Shown here piece after piece: positions 27,963 to 36,595 of a DNA stretch of 64,000 nucleotides. How positions within the stretch are numbered: the stretch's first letter is position 1; every line of letters begins with the position of its first letter. This stretch comes from Flavobacteriales bacterium UBA6770 (lineage in GTDB: Bacteria > Bacteroidota > Bacteroidia > Flavobacteriales_G > Salibacteraceae). Under the pieces are notes generated by a model. That model saw nothing but the letters and a program-made list of their open reading frames with translations. It did not search any database and was not told the origin of the DNA. The DNA lies in NCBI GenBank assembly GCA_905181875.1, contig CAJIZH010000001.1, forward strand, positions 1-64,000, given 5' to 3'. The translations under genes and the position numbers were made by a program.

Positions 27963-29939
27963 ATGAATTTTGATCCCAAAAAGCTCACTAATGACCAGTT
28001 AAAGTCATTTTACAATGCGCTTTTATTACCTAGGACTATTGAAGAAAAAATGATGCTTTTATTGCGTCAAGGAAAAATCTCGAAGTGGTTCAGTGGTTGG
28101 GGGCAGGAAGCTATTTCGGTAGGTGCTACTTTGGCAATGAATGAAGATGAAATTATTCTTCCAATGCACCGAAATCTTGGAATTTTTACAACTCGAAAAA
28201 TTCCTTTAAAAAGATTATTCGCACAATTTCAAGGAAAAGAAGAAGGTTTTACGAAAGGAAGAGATCGTTCTTTCCATTTTGGAACTATGGAGCATAACTT
28301 AGTGGGAATGATTTCTCATTTAGGTCCTCAATTAGGAATTGCAGATGGAATTGGTCTGTCGAACAAAATTGACGGAATTACAAAAGCTACTTTGGTAATA
28401 TCAGGAGATGGTGGAGCTAGTGAAGGTGACTTTCATGAAGCATTAAACGTAGCTGCAGTGTGGGGTTTACCCGTTATTTTTTTAATTGAAAGCAACCATT
28501 GGGGACTAAGTACTCCAAGTAAAGAACAATTCAATTTTGAAAGTTTTGTGACTAAAGGTCCGGCTTACGGTATGGAAGCTGTGTCTTGCGACGGAAATAA
28601 TATTTTAGAAGTATACCACACTGTAAAAACAGCGGCGGATAAGATCAGAAAAAACCCACAACCTATACTTATCGAATGTAAAACATTCAGAATTCGTGGC
28701 CATGAAGAGGCTAGTGGCACCAAGTATTACCCTGAAGGAGTAGTTGCCGAATGGGAGAAAGAAGACCCATTAGTGAATTACGAAAATTGGCTAATTGAGA
28801 AAGGAATAATTGACGCTGGGTACAAAGAGCAACATAAGTTAAATTTCACTTTACAGGTTAAAAAAGCGGTTGAAGCGGCAGATGCTTTACCCCCTATCTC
28901 ATTTGATGAAGAAAACGAGGTAAAAGATTTATTTGCTGAACATGTCCATATTCCGATTCCATGTTCAGAAGCTAAAACTGAAATGCGATTAATTGATTCC
29001 ATACACAATGGTCTGAAGTTGGCGATGCAAAAGCATAAAAACCTAATTCTAATGGGGCAAGATATTGCTGAATATGGCGGCGTATTTAAGGCTACAGAAG
29101 GGTTTGTTGAAGAATTTGGAAAAGACCGAGTTCGGAATACACCACTTTGCGAGTCTGCCATTCTTGGTGCTGCTCTTGGGCTTTCTATATCAGGTAAAAA
29201 GGCCATGGTTGAAATGCAATTCGCGGATTTTGTTACTTGTGGTTTCAATCAGATTATTAATAATTTGGCTAAGATTCATTGGCGTTGGGGGCAAAATGCT
29301 GATGTTGTAGTTCGAATGCCTACAGGTGCAGGAGTTGCTGCGGGACCGTTCCATTCGCAAAGTAATGAAGCGTGGTTTTTTCATACTCCAGGTCTTAAAA
29401 TCGTTTATCCTGCTTATCCAGAAGAGGCGAAAGGTTTATTACTTGCTTCGTTTGAAGATCCAAACCCAGTATTGTTTTTTGAGCATAAAGCTTTATACAG
29501 AAGCATTAGAGAAGATGTTTCCCCCGATTACTACAATATTGAAATTGGTAAGGCTAAGGTTCAAAAGGAGGGTCAAAAAATAAGTGTGATTACTTATGGA
29601 ATGGGCGTTCATTGGGCTATGGATATCACTTCAGATTTTGAAAATGAGGCAATAGAGATTATTAACCTTAGAACATTGAGTCCATTAGATTGGGAAACTA
29701 TTGATAAGTCAGTATATAAGACGGGGAGAGTATTGGTGTTTCACGAAGATTGCCAAACCGGTGGAATAGGAGCGGAGATAGCTGCCCAAATAGCGGAACG
29801 TTGTTTTGAATTGTTGGATGCACCAGTAGCAAGGTTAGGCAGTTTGGATACTCCTGTACCATTTGCACCTGTGCTGGAAGCTGGTTTTTTAGCTAAAAGT
29901 AAATTGAAAGAAAAAATCCAGTCGTTACTAGACTATTAG
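27963..29939 (+). CDS. Fused 2-oxoacid dehydrogenase E1 alpha/beta subunit (branched-chain type)
   Basis: Thiamine-diphosphate enzyme catalysing decarboxylation of 2-oxoacids, with E1 alpha and beta in one chain. Alpha half about residues 1-320: RTIEEKMMLLLRQGKISKW, and the ThDP motif GDGGASEGDFHEALN running to ESNHWGLST. Beta half about 345-658: GQDIAEYGGVFKATEGF, TPLCESAILGAALGLS, GAGVAAGPFHSQSNEAWF, FEHKALYR and VLVFHEDCQTGGIGAEIA. The length of 658 matches the fused Bacteroidota 2-oxoisovalerate dehydrogenase type. The E2 and E3 components are not nearby. A TACATTTG -7 element lies at 27939-27946. Branched-chain versus pyruvate specificity is inferred. Confidence 0.92.
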   Translation: MNFDPKKLTNDQLKSFYNALLLPRTIEEKMMLLLRQGKISKWFSGWGQEAISVGATLAMNEDEIILPMHRNLGIFTTRKIPLKRLFAQFQGKEEGFTKGRDRSFHFGTMEHNLVGMISHLGPQLGIADGIGLSNKIDGITKATLVISGDGGASEGDFHEALNVAAVWGLPVIFLIESNHWGLSTPSKEQFNFESFVTKGPAYGMEAVSCDGNNILEVYHTVKTAADKIRKNPQPILIECKTFRIRGHEEASGTKYYPEGVVAEWEKEDPLVNYENWLIEKGIIDAGYKEQHKLNFTLQVKKAVEAADALPPISFDEENEVKDLFAEHVHIPIPCSEAKTEMRLIDSIHNGLKLAMQKHKNLILMGQDIAEYGGVFKATEGFVEEFGKDRVRNTPLCESAILGAALGLSISGKKAMVEMQFADFVTCGFNQIINNLAKIHWRWGQNADVVVRMPTGAGVAAGPFHSQSNEAWFFHTPGLKIVYPAYPEEAKGLLLASFEDPNPVLFFEHKALYRSIREDVSPDYYNIEIGKAKVQKEGQKISVITYGMGVHWAMDITSDFENEAIEIINLRTLSPLDWETIDKSVYKTGRVLVFHEDCQTGGIGAEIAAQIAERCFELLDAPVARLGSLDTPVPFAPVLEAGFLAKSKLKEKIQSLLDY

Positions 29940-30161
29940 CATCAAACTGGCTAGAAAATAATTGTTGATTGAGTCGTTTGCGTTAATATCCGTTGGAGCA
30001 TTGACGCGCAGGTGCCGTGCTAATGCAATAGATATTGGTGATATACCTATCGCAGCGAACTCGGTATTTTTTTGCAATTGATTTTTGAACGAATAAGTAG
30101 TTTGTACTTGTTCAAACAGATGATAATCAGTACCAAATAAAAAAAAGTTTTTCCAATTATT
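29928..30161 (-). other. Open 78-codon frame without start, between E1 and S46 peptidase genes
   Basis: The minus strand of the 217-base spacer downstream of the S46 peptidase is open for 78 codons and reads like protein (NWKNFFLFGTDYHLFEQVQ ... AAIGISPISIALARHLRV). It has no ATG, GTG or TTG near its beginning, and its stop lies inside the end of the convergent E1 gene. It may be the tail of a decayed gene or chance. I do not recognise a family. Confidence 0.25.
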
Positions 30162-32313
30162 TTACCAGATTCATTTCTTCTATCAAATGACCTGCATTAG
30201 CATATTTATCTACAATGAATAGAACGTAACGAATGTCTACCATGATATTTCTGCAAATAGTTGGATCAAACATAATATCGCTCATAGTGCTTTCCCAAGT
30301 TCGGTCAAAATTTAGTCCTATAAGTTCGCCTGCTCCGTTAAGAGCGGGACTGCCAGAATTCCCGCCCGTTGTATGGTTTGAAGCGATGAAACATACATGC
30401 ATTGTTCCGTCTTTATCTGCGTATTGACCGTAGTCTTTATCTTTAATCAATGTTGCTAATCGTTCTGGAACTGTGAATTCTTTTGTGGTGTCTCTTTTAG
30501 CCATAATTCCTTCAGTAGTTGTAAAGGGAGAATAAACTACACCATCTTTTGGCTTATATCCGTCAACTTTACCATAAGAAACACGTAAAGTGCCGTTCGC
30601 GTCTGGGTAGTATCTTTTATCTTTTGGTAATAGGGTTTGCAATCCTTCCATATAAGTGCGGTTCAATAAGTTCATTTCATTGTTTAAACGGACCAAGTCA
30701 GGACGCACTTTTGATTGATAATTATTATATAAACTCATAGTCAGTTGATAAGCCGGATCTTTTTGAATCTTTTTAAAAGATTTTGCGCCACTGTAACTAT
30801 CCAAAAATGCATTCACTTTTTCTAGAGTAGTAAAGTTTGATTTTTTGAAAACTGATGCAGCATAATCTTCATAGTTTCCTCCAAAATCATTTTGAATTGT
30901 GGCATATACGTCCGCTCTCATATTTTCATCCAATACAGAGAAGTATTGTTTGAGCATGGCACTCAATAGTTTTTTGTCTGTTTCTAGATCGTAATTTTTA
31001 AAATAACGTTCGGCTGAAATTCTCAGCGTCTCCTTCATTTTTTCCAAGTCGCCAGCTTTTAATTTCTCAGGATTCAGCTTCTCCATATTCATTGGAAAAC
31101 GAATAATCTCAGGCCCGTAGTAATAGATTTCTATAAACATATCCCAAGAAAAAGCAAAAGGTTCTAGTTCAGAATACAACGCTTTGTATTTGTCTAAAAT
31201 TTTAGTGTATTTCAATCCGTAATTAGTAATGCTCTTATCTGCATTAGCTATAAATTGTTTTTCTAGTGCTAACTTCGAGTTGATTGCGTCATTAGCAATT
31301 AGGCCTTTATTTTGACCAATCCACTTTTTCCAAGCATTCGAAATTCTAGATTGTTTTGCAGCGTATTGAATTCTTATTTTGTCACTGCCTGCCATCGCTT
31401 GGTCCATAATATCTAATGAAATGTCGCGCATCTTAATGCGGTTTGGGTTTTGTTTATTAATGGTATAGTCAACCGCATAGGAAGGAAGGTATTCGCTAGT
31501 GCGACCAGGGAAACCATAAATCATTGTGAAATCGCCTGGCTGAGTTCCATTCAAATTAATAGGAAGAGCATATCTTGGACGGTAAGGCACATTATCATTT
31601 GAAATTTCAGCGGGTTGGTTGTCTTTATCAGCATAAATTCTAAACATTGAGAAATCTCCTGTATGTCTTGGCCAAACCCAATTATCTGTATCAAAACCAA
31701 ATTTTCCGATAGAAGAAGGAGGAGCACCTACTAAACGTACGTCATTAAATGTTTCGGTAATGAACATATAATATTGATTGCCATAATAAAATGGGCGAAT
31801 GATATAATTGTAATGCGATCCTTCAATAGCAGCTTTTCCAATCACCTTAATATTTGAGTCTACAATTGCTTGCCTCTTTGCTTCAGGCATTGCATCAGTA
31901 ACTCCTTTAAGCACTGATTCGGTTACGTCATCAATTCTAACGATGAATCGCGCAAAAAGATTGGGGTTCTTTAGTTCTTGTTCCTTGGTCTTAGCCCAGA
32001 AACCTTTGGTGAGGTAATCGTTCTCTAAGGAACTGTGCGATTGTATTTGAGAATATCCACAATGGTGATTGGTAAGCAACAATCCCTGATCGCTTATCAT
32101 TTCAGCAGTACAACCACCGTTAAAATGAACGATAGCATCCTTTAAACTTGATTTATTAAAACTATATAGGTCTTCAGCCGAAAGTTTCATACCCATGTTT
32201 TGCATATCCGACTCCACCAAGTTTCTTATGAGCGATGGAATCCACATTCCCTCTTTGGAAAATGCTGATAGGGTAAAGGCTAGAGAAAATAGTATTAAAC
32301 TTAATCGTTTCAT
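30157..32313 (-). CDS. S46-family dipeptidyl-peptidase, DPP11-like
   Basis: Periplasmic serine exopeptidase that releases dipeptides from the N-terminus of oligopeptides. The signal peptide ends near FTLSAFSKEG; the mature protein begins with the S46 signature GMWIPSLI. The catalytic His is in LLTNHHCGYSQIQ, and the serine in TGGNSGSPALNG. Just after it, LIGLNFDRTWES carries Arg at the position that separates Asp/Glu-specific DPP11 (Arg) from DPP7 (Gly). Length of 718 from the ATG at 32313 matches DPP7/DPP11. The C-terminus VDIRYVLFIVDKYANAGHLIEEM is typical. Together with the POT transporter and the DPP4-like peptidase at the right edge, it fits peptide-based growth. Confidence 0.93.
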   Translation of the reverse strand: MKRLSLILFSLAFTLSAFSKEGMWIPSLIRNLVESDMQNMGMKLSAEDLYSFNKSSLKDAIVHFNGGCTAEMISDQGLLLTNHHCGYSQIQSHSSLENDYLTKGFWAKTKEQELKNPNLFARFIVRIDDVTESVLKGVTDAMPEAKRQAIVDSNIKVIGKAAIEGSHYNYIIRPFYYGNQYYMFITETFNDVRLVGAPPSSIGKFGFDTDNWVWPRHTGDFSMFRIYADKDNQPAEISNDNVPYRPRYALPINLNGTQPGDFTMIYGFPGRTSEYLPSYAVDYTINKQNPNRIKMRDISLDIMDQAMAGSDKIRIQYAAKQSRISNAWKKWIGQNKGLIANDAINSKLALEKQFIANADKSITNYGLKYTKILDKYKALYSELEPFAFSWDMFIEIYYYGPEIIRFPMNMEKLNPEKLKAGDLEKMKETLRISAERYFKNYDLETDKKLLSAMLKQYFSVLDENMRADVYATIQNDFGGNYEDYAASVFKKSNFTTLEKVNAFLDSYSGAKSFKKIQKDPAYQLTMSLYNNYQSKVRPDLVRLNNEMNLLNRTYMEGLQTLLPKDKRYYPDANGTLRVSYGKVDGYKPKDGVVYSPFTTTEGIMAKRDTTKEFTVPERLATLIKDKDYGQYADKDGTMHVCFIASNHTTGGNSGSPALNGAGELIGLNFDRTWESTMSDIMFDPTICRNIMVDIRYVLFIVDKYANAGHLIEEMNLVK

Positions 32314-32632
32314 AGTTTCAAAAATTTGTGCGAATTTAATCAATTCACTTTTTTAATAGGAATGGAAGAAATCATCTCAGACCTAATTTTAGGAGTTTTT
32401 TACATCTAAAGATAGCGTTGGAGCATAATAATTAACAATAAAACTGTTTTATTTGGAGCGATGAAGGCCTTGCTTGGCCTTATTTCGAGCGTAAATCAGT
32501 GGTGTTTATTAACAAAAGCCCGTACTTATTAACAAAATCGGGTGTTTTGCTCGCTATCCCTTTGGCCGCATAGTATTTCGTATATTTTTGGTGATGAATT
32601 AATTAATTATTAACTACAAACACATTATTAAG
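32314..32632. other. Divergent promoter region between S46 peptidase and HU genes
   Basis: No gene seen. It holds the HU promoter (described separately), a 12-base direct repeat TTATTAACAAAA at 32506-32517 and 32526-32537, and a small hairpin AAGGCC-TTGCTT-GGCCTT at 32464-32481. The repeats start 20 bases apart, about two helical turns, and lie upstream of the HU -33 element. Confidence 0.5.
32561..32590 (+). promoter_or_regulatory. Bacteroidota-type promoter of the HU gene
   Basis: TTTG (32561-32564) and TATTTTTG (32583-32590), separated by 18 bases, match the Bacteroidota sigma consensus TTTG-N(17-23)-TAnnTTTG. The -7 element is 42 bases before the HU start codon. Confidence 0.65.
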
Positions 32633-32905
32633 ATGAACAAGTCTGAATTAATCGAAGCAATGGCTGATAGCGCTGGAATTTCTAAAGCTGATGCAAAAAG
32701 AGCACTTGATGGATTTATTGGAGCAACTACTACAACTTTGAAGAGTGGTGGAAGAGTAGCTTTAGTAGGTTTTGGATCTTTCTCTGTATCTAATCGTTCT
32801 GCTCGTACGGGTCGTAACCCACAAACTGGAAAAGAAATTCAAATAGCGGCTAAAAACGTTATAAAATTCAAAGCTGGTGCTGAACTATCTGGTTCTGTAA
32901 ACTAG
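32633..32905 (+). CDS. HU-family DNA-binding protein
   Basis: Nucleoid protein of 90 residues that bends DNA as a dimer. Features: [28 protein letters not shown] dimerisation helices, the [19 protein letters not shown] hinge, the DNA-binding arm with the RNPQTGKEI motif (Pro intercalating between base pairs in known HU structures), and the ending [14 protein letters not shown]. Preceded by a good promoter and followed by a strong terminator, so it is a single-gene transcription unit. Confidence 0.97.
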   Translation: MNKSELIEAMADSAGISKADAKRALDGFIGATTTTLKSGGRVALVGFGSFSVSNRSARTGRNPQTGKEIQIAAKNVIKFKAGAELSGSVN

Positions 32906-32925
32906 GCTAAGGTCTTTTTTATAAG

Positions 32926-32960
32926 AAACCCATACTAGCATGCTAGTGTGGGTTTTTTTA
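32926..32960 (+). terminator. Intrinsic terminator of the HU gene
   Basis: AAACCCATACTAGCA (32926-32940) is followed directly by TGCTAGTGTGGGTTT (32941-32955), inverted copies with one G-U, then a T-run. It lies 21 bases after the HU stop codon. Confidence 0.85.
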
Positions 32961-33053
32961 TGGGAAATTATTTTAATTAATTGCTCCTATTTTAAGGTTA
33001 AGACTATTGAGTAAACTATCGAGTTAATAAAACAACAGTTGAAATGTGATGCT

Positions 33054-33087
33054 TTGGTGAAAAGCACATTAGTTTCTCTACCTTTGT
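33054..33087 (+). promoter_or_regulatory. Candidate promoter of the THX gene
   Basis: TTTG at 33054-33057 and TACCTTTG at 33080-33087 with a 22-base spacer fit TTTG ... TAnnTTTG at the long end of the spacing range. It lies 93 bases before the ATG. Confidence 0.45.
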
Positions 33088-33180
33088 AGCTTCTATATTT
33101 TACAGTTTCACAGTACTTCATTTTGAGCATTAAACTAGTAATGACCAGTTTGGGTGGTCTCGAAAAAAAAGAAATAAATC

Positions 33181-33450
33181 ATGGGTAAAGGAGATAAAAA
33201 ATCGGGTAAAGGAAAAAGAACCATAGGATCTTATGGCAATACTCGCAAAAGAAGAAAGGATATAACCACCGAATTAGAAAGAAAGAACTTAACCAAGAAA
33301 GTTGCTGCTGATAAAAAAGCTAAAGCTGCTGCCAAAAAAGCTGCTGAAAATCCAGTAGAAGTTGAAGCTGAGGTGAAGAAGCCTGTTGCTAAAAAAGCAC
33401 CTGCTAAGAAGCCTGCTGCTAAAAAGGCTGCTGCAAAAAAAGAAGATTAA
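33181..33450 (+). CDS. 30S ribosomal protein THX with histone-H1-like lysine/alanine tail
   Basis: The first 25 or so residues, MGKGDKKSGKGKRTIGSYGNT then RKRR, match the small basic 30S protein THX (bTHX, S31), which stabilises the head of the 30S subunit. The protein is far longer than Thermus THX (about 26 residues). From residue about 40 it carries a low-complexity tail of KKA/AAKK and PAKK units (VAKKAPAKKPAAKKAAAKKED) like histone H1 or Hc1 tails. Some Bacteroidota THX proteins have such extensions. Role of the tail unknown; it could bind RNA or DNA. A terminator follows 22 bases after the stop. Confidence 0.85.
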   Translation: MGKGDKKSGKGKRTIGSYGNTRKRRKDITTELERKNLTKKVAADKKAKAAAKKAAENPVEVEAEVKKPVAKKAPAKKPAAKKAAAKKED

Positions 33451-33472
33451 TTTGTTAGATTAAATTGATTGT

Positions 33473-33507
33473 AAGCCCTTTTTCATTTTTTGGAAAAGGG
33501 CTTTTTT
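33473..33507 (+). terminator. Intrinsic terminator of the THX gene
   Basis: AAGCCCTTTTTC (33473-33484) pairs with GAAAAGGGCTT (33493-33503) across an 8-base loop, followed by TTTTT. Confidence 0.85.
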
Positions 33508-34003
33508 ATGTGCTGATTGTTGGAGTTGTCTTCTTTTTTAATGGCCATTCCAGATTGAGTTACTAAACTAATCATGGATGTAACTCTAACTAGGAAATAC
33601 GAATTATGCAGAGTCCATACGCGTCATTTCCGCGCAGTCGAGAATATGTCTATGGAGTTTAGAATCACGCCTACTTAAAATACATGCGGTTATCGGTGTG
33701 GAATCGTTTAGAATTGAGAGATTCCCGGTCCTGCCCAAAAAAGGTCAGGCAGGCAAGTTGGGAATGACCTGCAACTAAATTATTAAGGATAGGAAAATAA
33801 AAGAATAAGCCTAGTTGCTTGAGTAAGAAACTAAAGATTTTAGTTAAAGGTTTTATTGAAACACAGCAAAGGGAGCGGGGACCTCGAGAAAGATAAATTC
33901 TAAATGCTATCCTTTTAAACCTTTTTTAATTCCAACCCAACTGATTAAATGCTCACCAAATCATTTATTCTACATTTGTCATAAGTTCTAAAAAGTAAAA
34001 GCA
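33508..34003. other. Gene-free region with palindromic repeats
   Basis: No gene recognised in about 500 bases. It contains GTCATTTCCGCGCAG at 33623-33637 and a hairpin at 33721-33765 (ATTCCC/GGGAAT outer pair, CCTGCC/GGCAGG inner pair). Together they resemble the dispersed GTCATTCCC...-type Bacteroidota intergenic repeat; a similar unit is at 59459-59481. A TACATTTG -7-like element at 33971-33978 probably drives the next gene. Confidence 0.5.
33721..33765. repeat. Palindromic intergenic repeat
   Basis: ATTCCC (33721-33726) and GGGAAT (33760-33765) are inverted copies, as are CCTGCC (33730-33735) and GGCAGG (33748-33753). The right side extends to GGGAATGAC, matching (inverted) the GTCATTTCC at 33623-33631 in 8 of 9 positions. 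Confidence 0.5.
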
Positions 34004-34534
34004 ATGAGTGCAAAAATGAATATGAATGCAATTATGAATTACGGAACCATTTACGGTACCGTAATAGTTGCGATGTCTTTGATATTCTATGTCTTAGGAT
34101 TCGAGAACGATGATAGCATTGTATCCGTAATAAATCTTGTGGTGACTGTTGGAGTATTGTATTTTTTCATGAACAAGTACAAAACTGAAGTTGGTAAGGG
34201 TTTCTTAATTTTTTCTCATTCGTTCAGAATTGGTATTCTGCTTACATTTTTTGGTGGAGTAATCTCTGCTTTCTACAATTGGATATTCATGTCTTTTATC
34301 GATCCTAGTATTATTGATAAGGCAATGGAGAAGAGCTACGAAAGTCTTATTTCAACTGGTATGTCTGAAGAGCAAGCAATTACTCAGCTTGAAATGTCAA
34401 AACCATTTATGACTCCAATAGCAATGACCATTATCGGATTGCTTGTCTTTTTAGTTTTGGGATTAATTATTTCTGCAATTGTTTCCGCCTTTATTAAAAA
34501 GGAAAACCCTAATCCATTTTCTGAAGAAGTATAA
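34004..34534 (+). CDS. DUF4199 membrane protein
   Basis: Protein of 176 residues with four membrane helices in the DUF4199 arrangement: MNYGTIYGTVIVAMSLIFYVLG, a second helix VINLVVTVGVLYFFMNKYK, GFLIFSHSFRIGILLTFFGGVISAFYNWIF, a charged loop with EEQAI, and a last helix LLVFLVLGLIISAIVSAF. DUF4199 genes typically sit directly upstream of a GT2 (DPM1-like) glycosyltransferase in Bacteroidota, as here with adjacent stop and start codons. Function unknown; a role with that glycosyltransferase is inferred from conserved pairing. Confidence 0.9.
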   Translation: MSAKMNMNAIMNYGTIYGTVIVAMSLIFYVLGFENDDSIVSVINLVVTVGVLYFFMNKYKTEVGKGFLIFSHSFRIGILLTFFGGVISAFYNWIFMSFIDPSIIDKAMEKSYESLISTGMSEEQAITQLEMSKPFMTPIAMTIIGLLVFLVLGLIISAIVSAFIKKENPNPFSEEV

Positions 34535-35485
34535 ATGCCAAATCTTTCACTTGTAATACCCGCTTTTAACGAAGAAGAATCACTTCCGGAACTTTGTTCT
34601 TGGATAGATAAAGTACTTGTTAACCATAAGTTGACTTATGAAGTAATCTTAATTGACGACGGTAGTTCGGATATGACTTGGAAAGTATACCAAGACTTAG
34701 CGACAAAAAACCCGAATCTAAAAGGCATTCGATTTAATCGAAATTATGGTAAAAGTGCAGCCTTAAATCGTGGATTTGAAAAAGCAATTGGCGATGTTGT
34801 GGTTACTATGGATGCTGATTTACAAGATAGCCCGGAGGAATTACCTGATTTATTCAAAATGATCACAGTTGATGGTTTTGATTTAGTAAGTGGCTGGAAA
34901 AAGAAACGTTTCGATCCGCTATCTAAAACCATTCCTACCAAATTGTACAATTGGGCAACTCGAAAAATGACGGGCATTTACTTGCACGATTTTAATTGTG
35001 GATTAAAGGCCTACAAAAATGAAGTGGTAAAAGCCGTTGAAGTGTATGGCGAAATGCACCGATACATACCAATTTTAGCCAAACGAGCAGGTTATGCGGT
35101 TATTGGAGAAAAAGTGGTTAACCACCAATCTCGTAAATATGGAACTACTAAGTTTGGCTTAGAGCGCTTTATCAATGGTCCATTGGATTTATTGAGCATT
35201 ACGTTTGTTTCTAAGTTTGGTCGTAAACCCATGCATCTTTTTGGCTTTATAGGTATGCTCATGTTTATTTTTGGCTTTCTTGCTTCTGGATACATAGGAG
35301 TAGAAAAACTTTACTATTTGAGCCAAGGCGTGCCAGCGCGATTGGTTGCCGATAATCCTTGGTTTTATATTTCTATGGTAGCTATGATTTTAGGAACTCA
35401 ACTATTTTTAGCTGGGTTCATAGGAGAATTGGTTTCAAGAAATAATCCGGAACGGAATGAGTACAAGATTCGCGAAGAGATTTAA
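34535..35485 (+). CDS. GT2 family glycosyltransferase, dolichol-phosphate-mannose-synthase-like with two membrane helices
   Basis: The GT-A domain at about residues 1-225 has LVIPAFNEEESLPEL, LIDDGSSDMTWKVY, the metal motif VTMDADLQDSPEEL, and HRYIPILAKRAGY. Two C-terminal membrane helices (residues about 230-255 and 275-300) follow, as in the polyprenyl-phosphate glycosyltransferases ArnC and GtrB. It likely transfers a sugar from a nucleotide donor to undecaprenyl phosphate. The natural end NEYKIREEI is followed, with no spacer, by an orphan T9SS-protein fragment in the same frame. Confidence 0.92.
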   Translation: MPNLSLVIPAFNEEESLPELCSWIDKVLVNHKLTYEVILIDDGSSDMTWKVYQDLATKNPNLKGIRFNRNYGKSAALNRGFEKAIGDVVVTMDADLQDSPEELPDLFKMITVDGFDLVSGWKKKRFDPLSKTIPTKLYNWATRKMTGIYLHDFNCGLKAYKNEVVKAVEVYGEMHRYIPILAKRAGYAVIGEKVVNHQSRKYGTTKFGLERFINGPLDLLSITFVSKFGRKPMHLFGFIGMLMFIFGFLASGYIGVEKLYYLSQGVPARLVADNPWFYISMVAMILGTQLFLAGFIGELVSRNNPERNEYKIREEI

Positions 35486-35965
35486 AAGCAAATTAGTTTT
35501 CCAGTTTCTACCGATCCAACCATTTCCATAAAAGATTACGGCACCTATGCCGTAGGCGCAGTGAATCGTTGTGGAGCAGATACCGTAGTATTTAAAGTAG
35601 GCGAACTACCACCGCCAAAATTCACCCTACCTGCAGATACCATATTGTGTGACCGAACCATTTGGGAGCCAGACGCTTCCCAACCCCAGCCCCGATCAAC
35701 ATATCAATGGAACGACGGATCTACCCAACCCAAAAACCGCGTAGAGCAAGAAGGTACTTACACAGTAACGATAACCAACCCGTGCGGTACAAGCAGCGGA
35801 AGCATAAACGTGGCTTATCTAAACACCCCAAAAGCCTCAACCACCATAAACTTAAAAGGAAAATATTGTCCGGGCACAGCGCTCACTTTAAGCGGAAATT
35901 CCATAAATGAAAACGATAAATATGTATGGAGTACACTGGCGATAGCAGTAAAAGTATCACGATAA
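35486..35965 (+). pseudogene. Orphan fragment of a T9SS-secreted Ig/PKD-type protein, first frame
   Basis: Directly after the glycosyltransferase stop the same frame stays open and encodes KQISFPVSTDPTISIKDYGTYAV and further Ig-like repeats typical of Bacteroidota adhesins (YQWNDGSTQPKNRV, GTYTVTITNPCGTSSGSINV). The fragment begins in the middle of a domain and has no signal peptide or native start; a GTG at 35561 is the first start-like codon. It leaves frame around 35933-35936, where ACAC looks like a duplicated AC, and continues in the next frame. Composition is distinctly GC-richer than the flanks: 34 of 60 bases in 35641-35700 are G or C. Confidence 0.7.
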
Positions 35966-36561
35966 AAGAAGCGGATAGTTACACCTTAACCGTAAGCAAC
36001 TTTTGTGGCGCAGACACCCAAAACATTACACCAAATTATTACCCCATCAAGGCGGCATTTGCCTTAAGTGAAAAAGAAGGGATTTCACCGTTTGAAGTAG
36101 AGGCAATAAATCAATCCGAAGGAGCAGTAGAGTACTTATGGTGGATAGATTCCGATAGGAAAGGAACAACTACTAACCTGAAAGAAAGAGTTATCAGCTA
36201 TGGTGAACATACGATTAGGTTGATAGCCGAAAATGCGTTTGGTTGTGCAGACACCGCACGAGATACCATAGCGGTATTGAGAAATCCGAACATTCCACCT
36301 TTGCTGTGCGATTTTAGAATAGACCCTAATCCAGCCAAGGACTACTTTGTTATTTCAGCATCAAACAACGACAAACAAGTAAAGCAGGTGAAAATCTTTA
36401 ACGAAATTGGGCAAGCGATGATAACGAGTGATGTTAGCCATTGGAAAGAAAATCCATTTAACTTCGAATACCGATTGAACGATTTGCCATCAGGAACCTA
36501 CCTCGTAGGTTTATATTGCGAGAATGAAACCCAATACAAGCGCTTGGTGATTGTAAGGTAG
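35926..36561 (+). pseudogene. Orphan fragment of a T9SS-secreted protein, C-terminal frame with sorting domain
   Basis: Continuation of the preceding piece: removing the AC duplication (or adding one base) joins KYVWS to TGDSSKSITIKEADSYTLTV. It contains a PKD-like domain (AFALSEKEGISPFEVEAINQS ... EHTIRLIAENAFGCADTA) and ends with a type A T9SS sorting domain (FRIDPNPAKDYFVI, VKIFNEIGQ, LPSGTYLVGLYC, KRLVIVR). Complete C-terminal half, no N-terminus: a displaced or truncated paralogue, perhaps left by recombination between repeated adhesin genes. Confidence 0.7.
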
Positions 36562-36595
36562 AGGTAAGAATTTTAGTAGAGTTGTTTTAAAACAA

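Noticed and set aside
28778-29248. Minus-strand 156-codon ORF inside the E1 dehydrogenase gene
   Set aside because: Fully covered by a strong conserved plus-strand gene; no features of its own.
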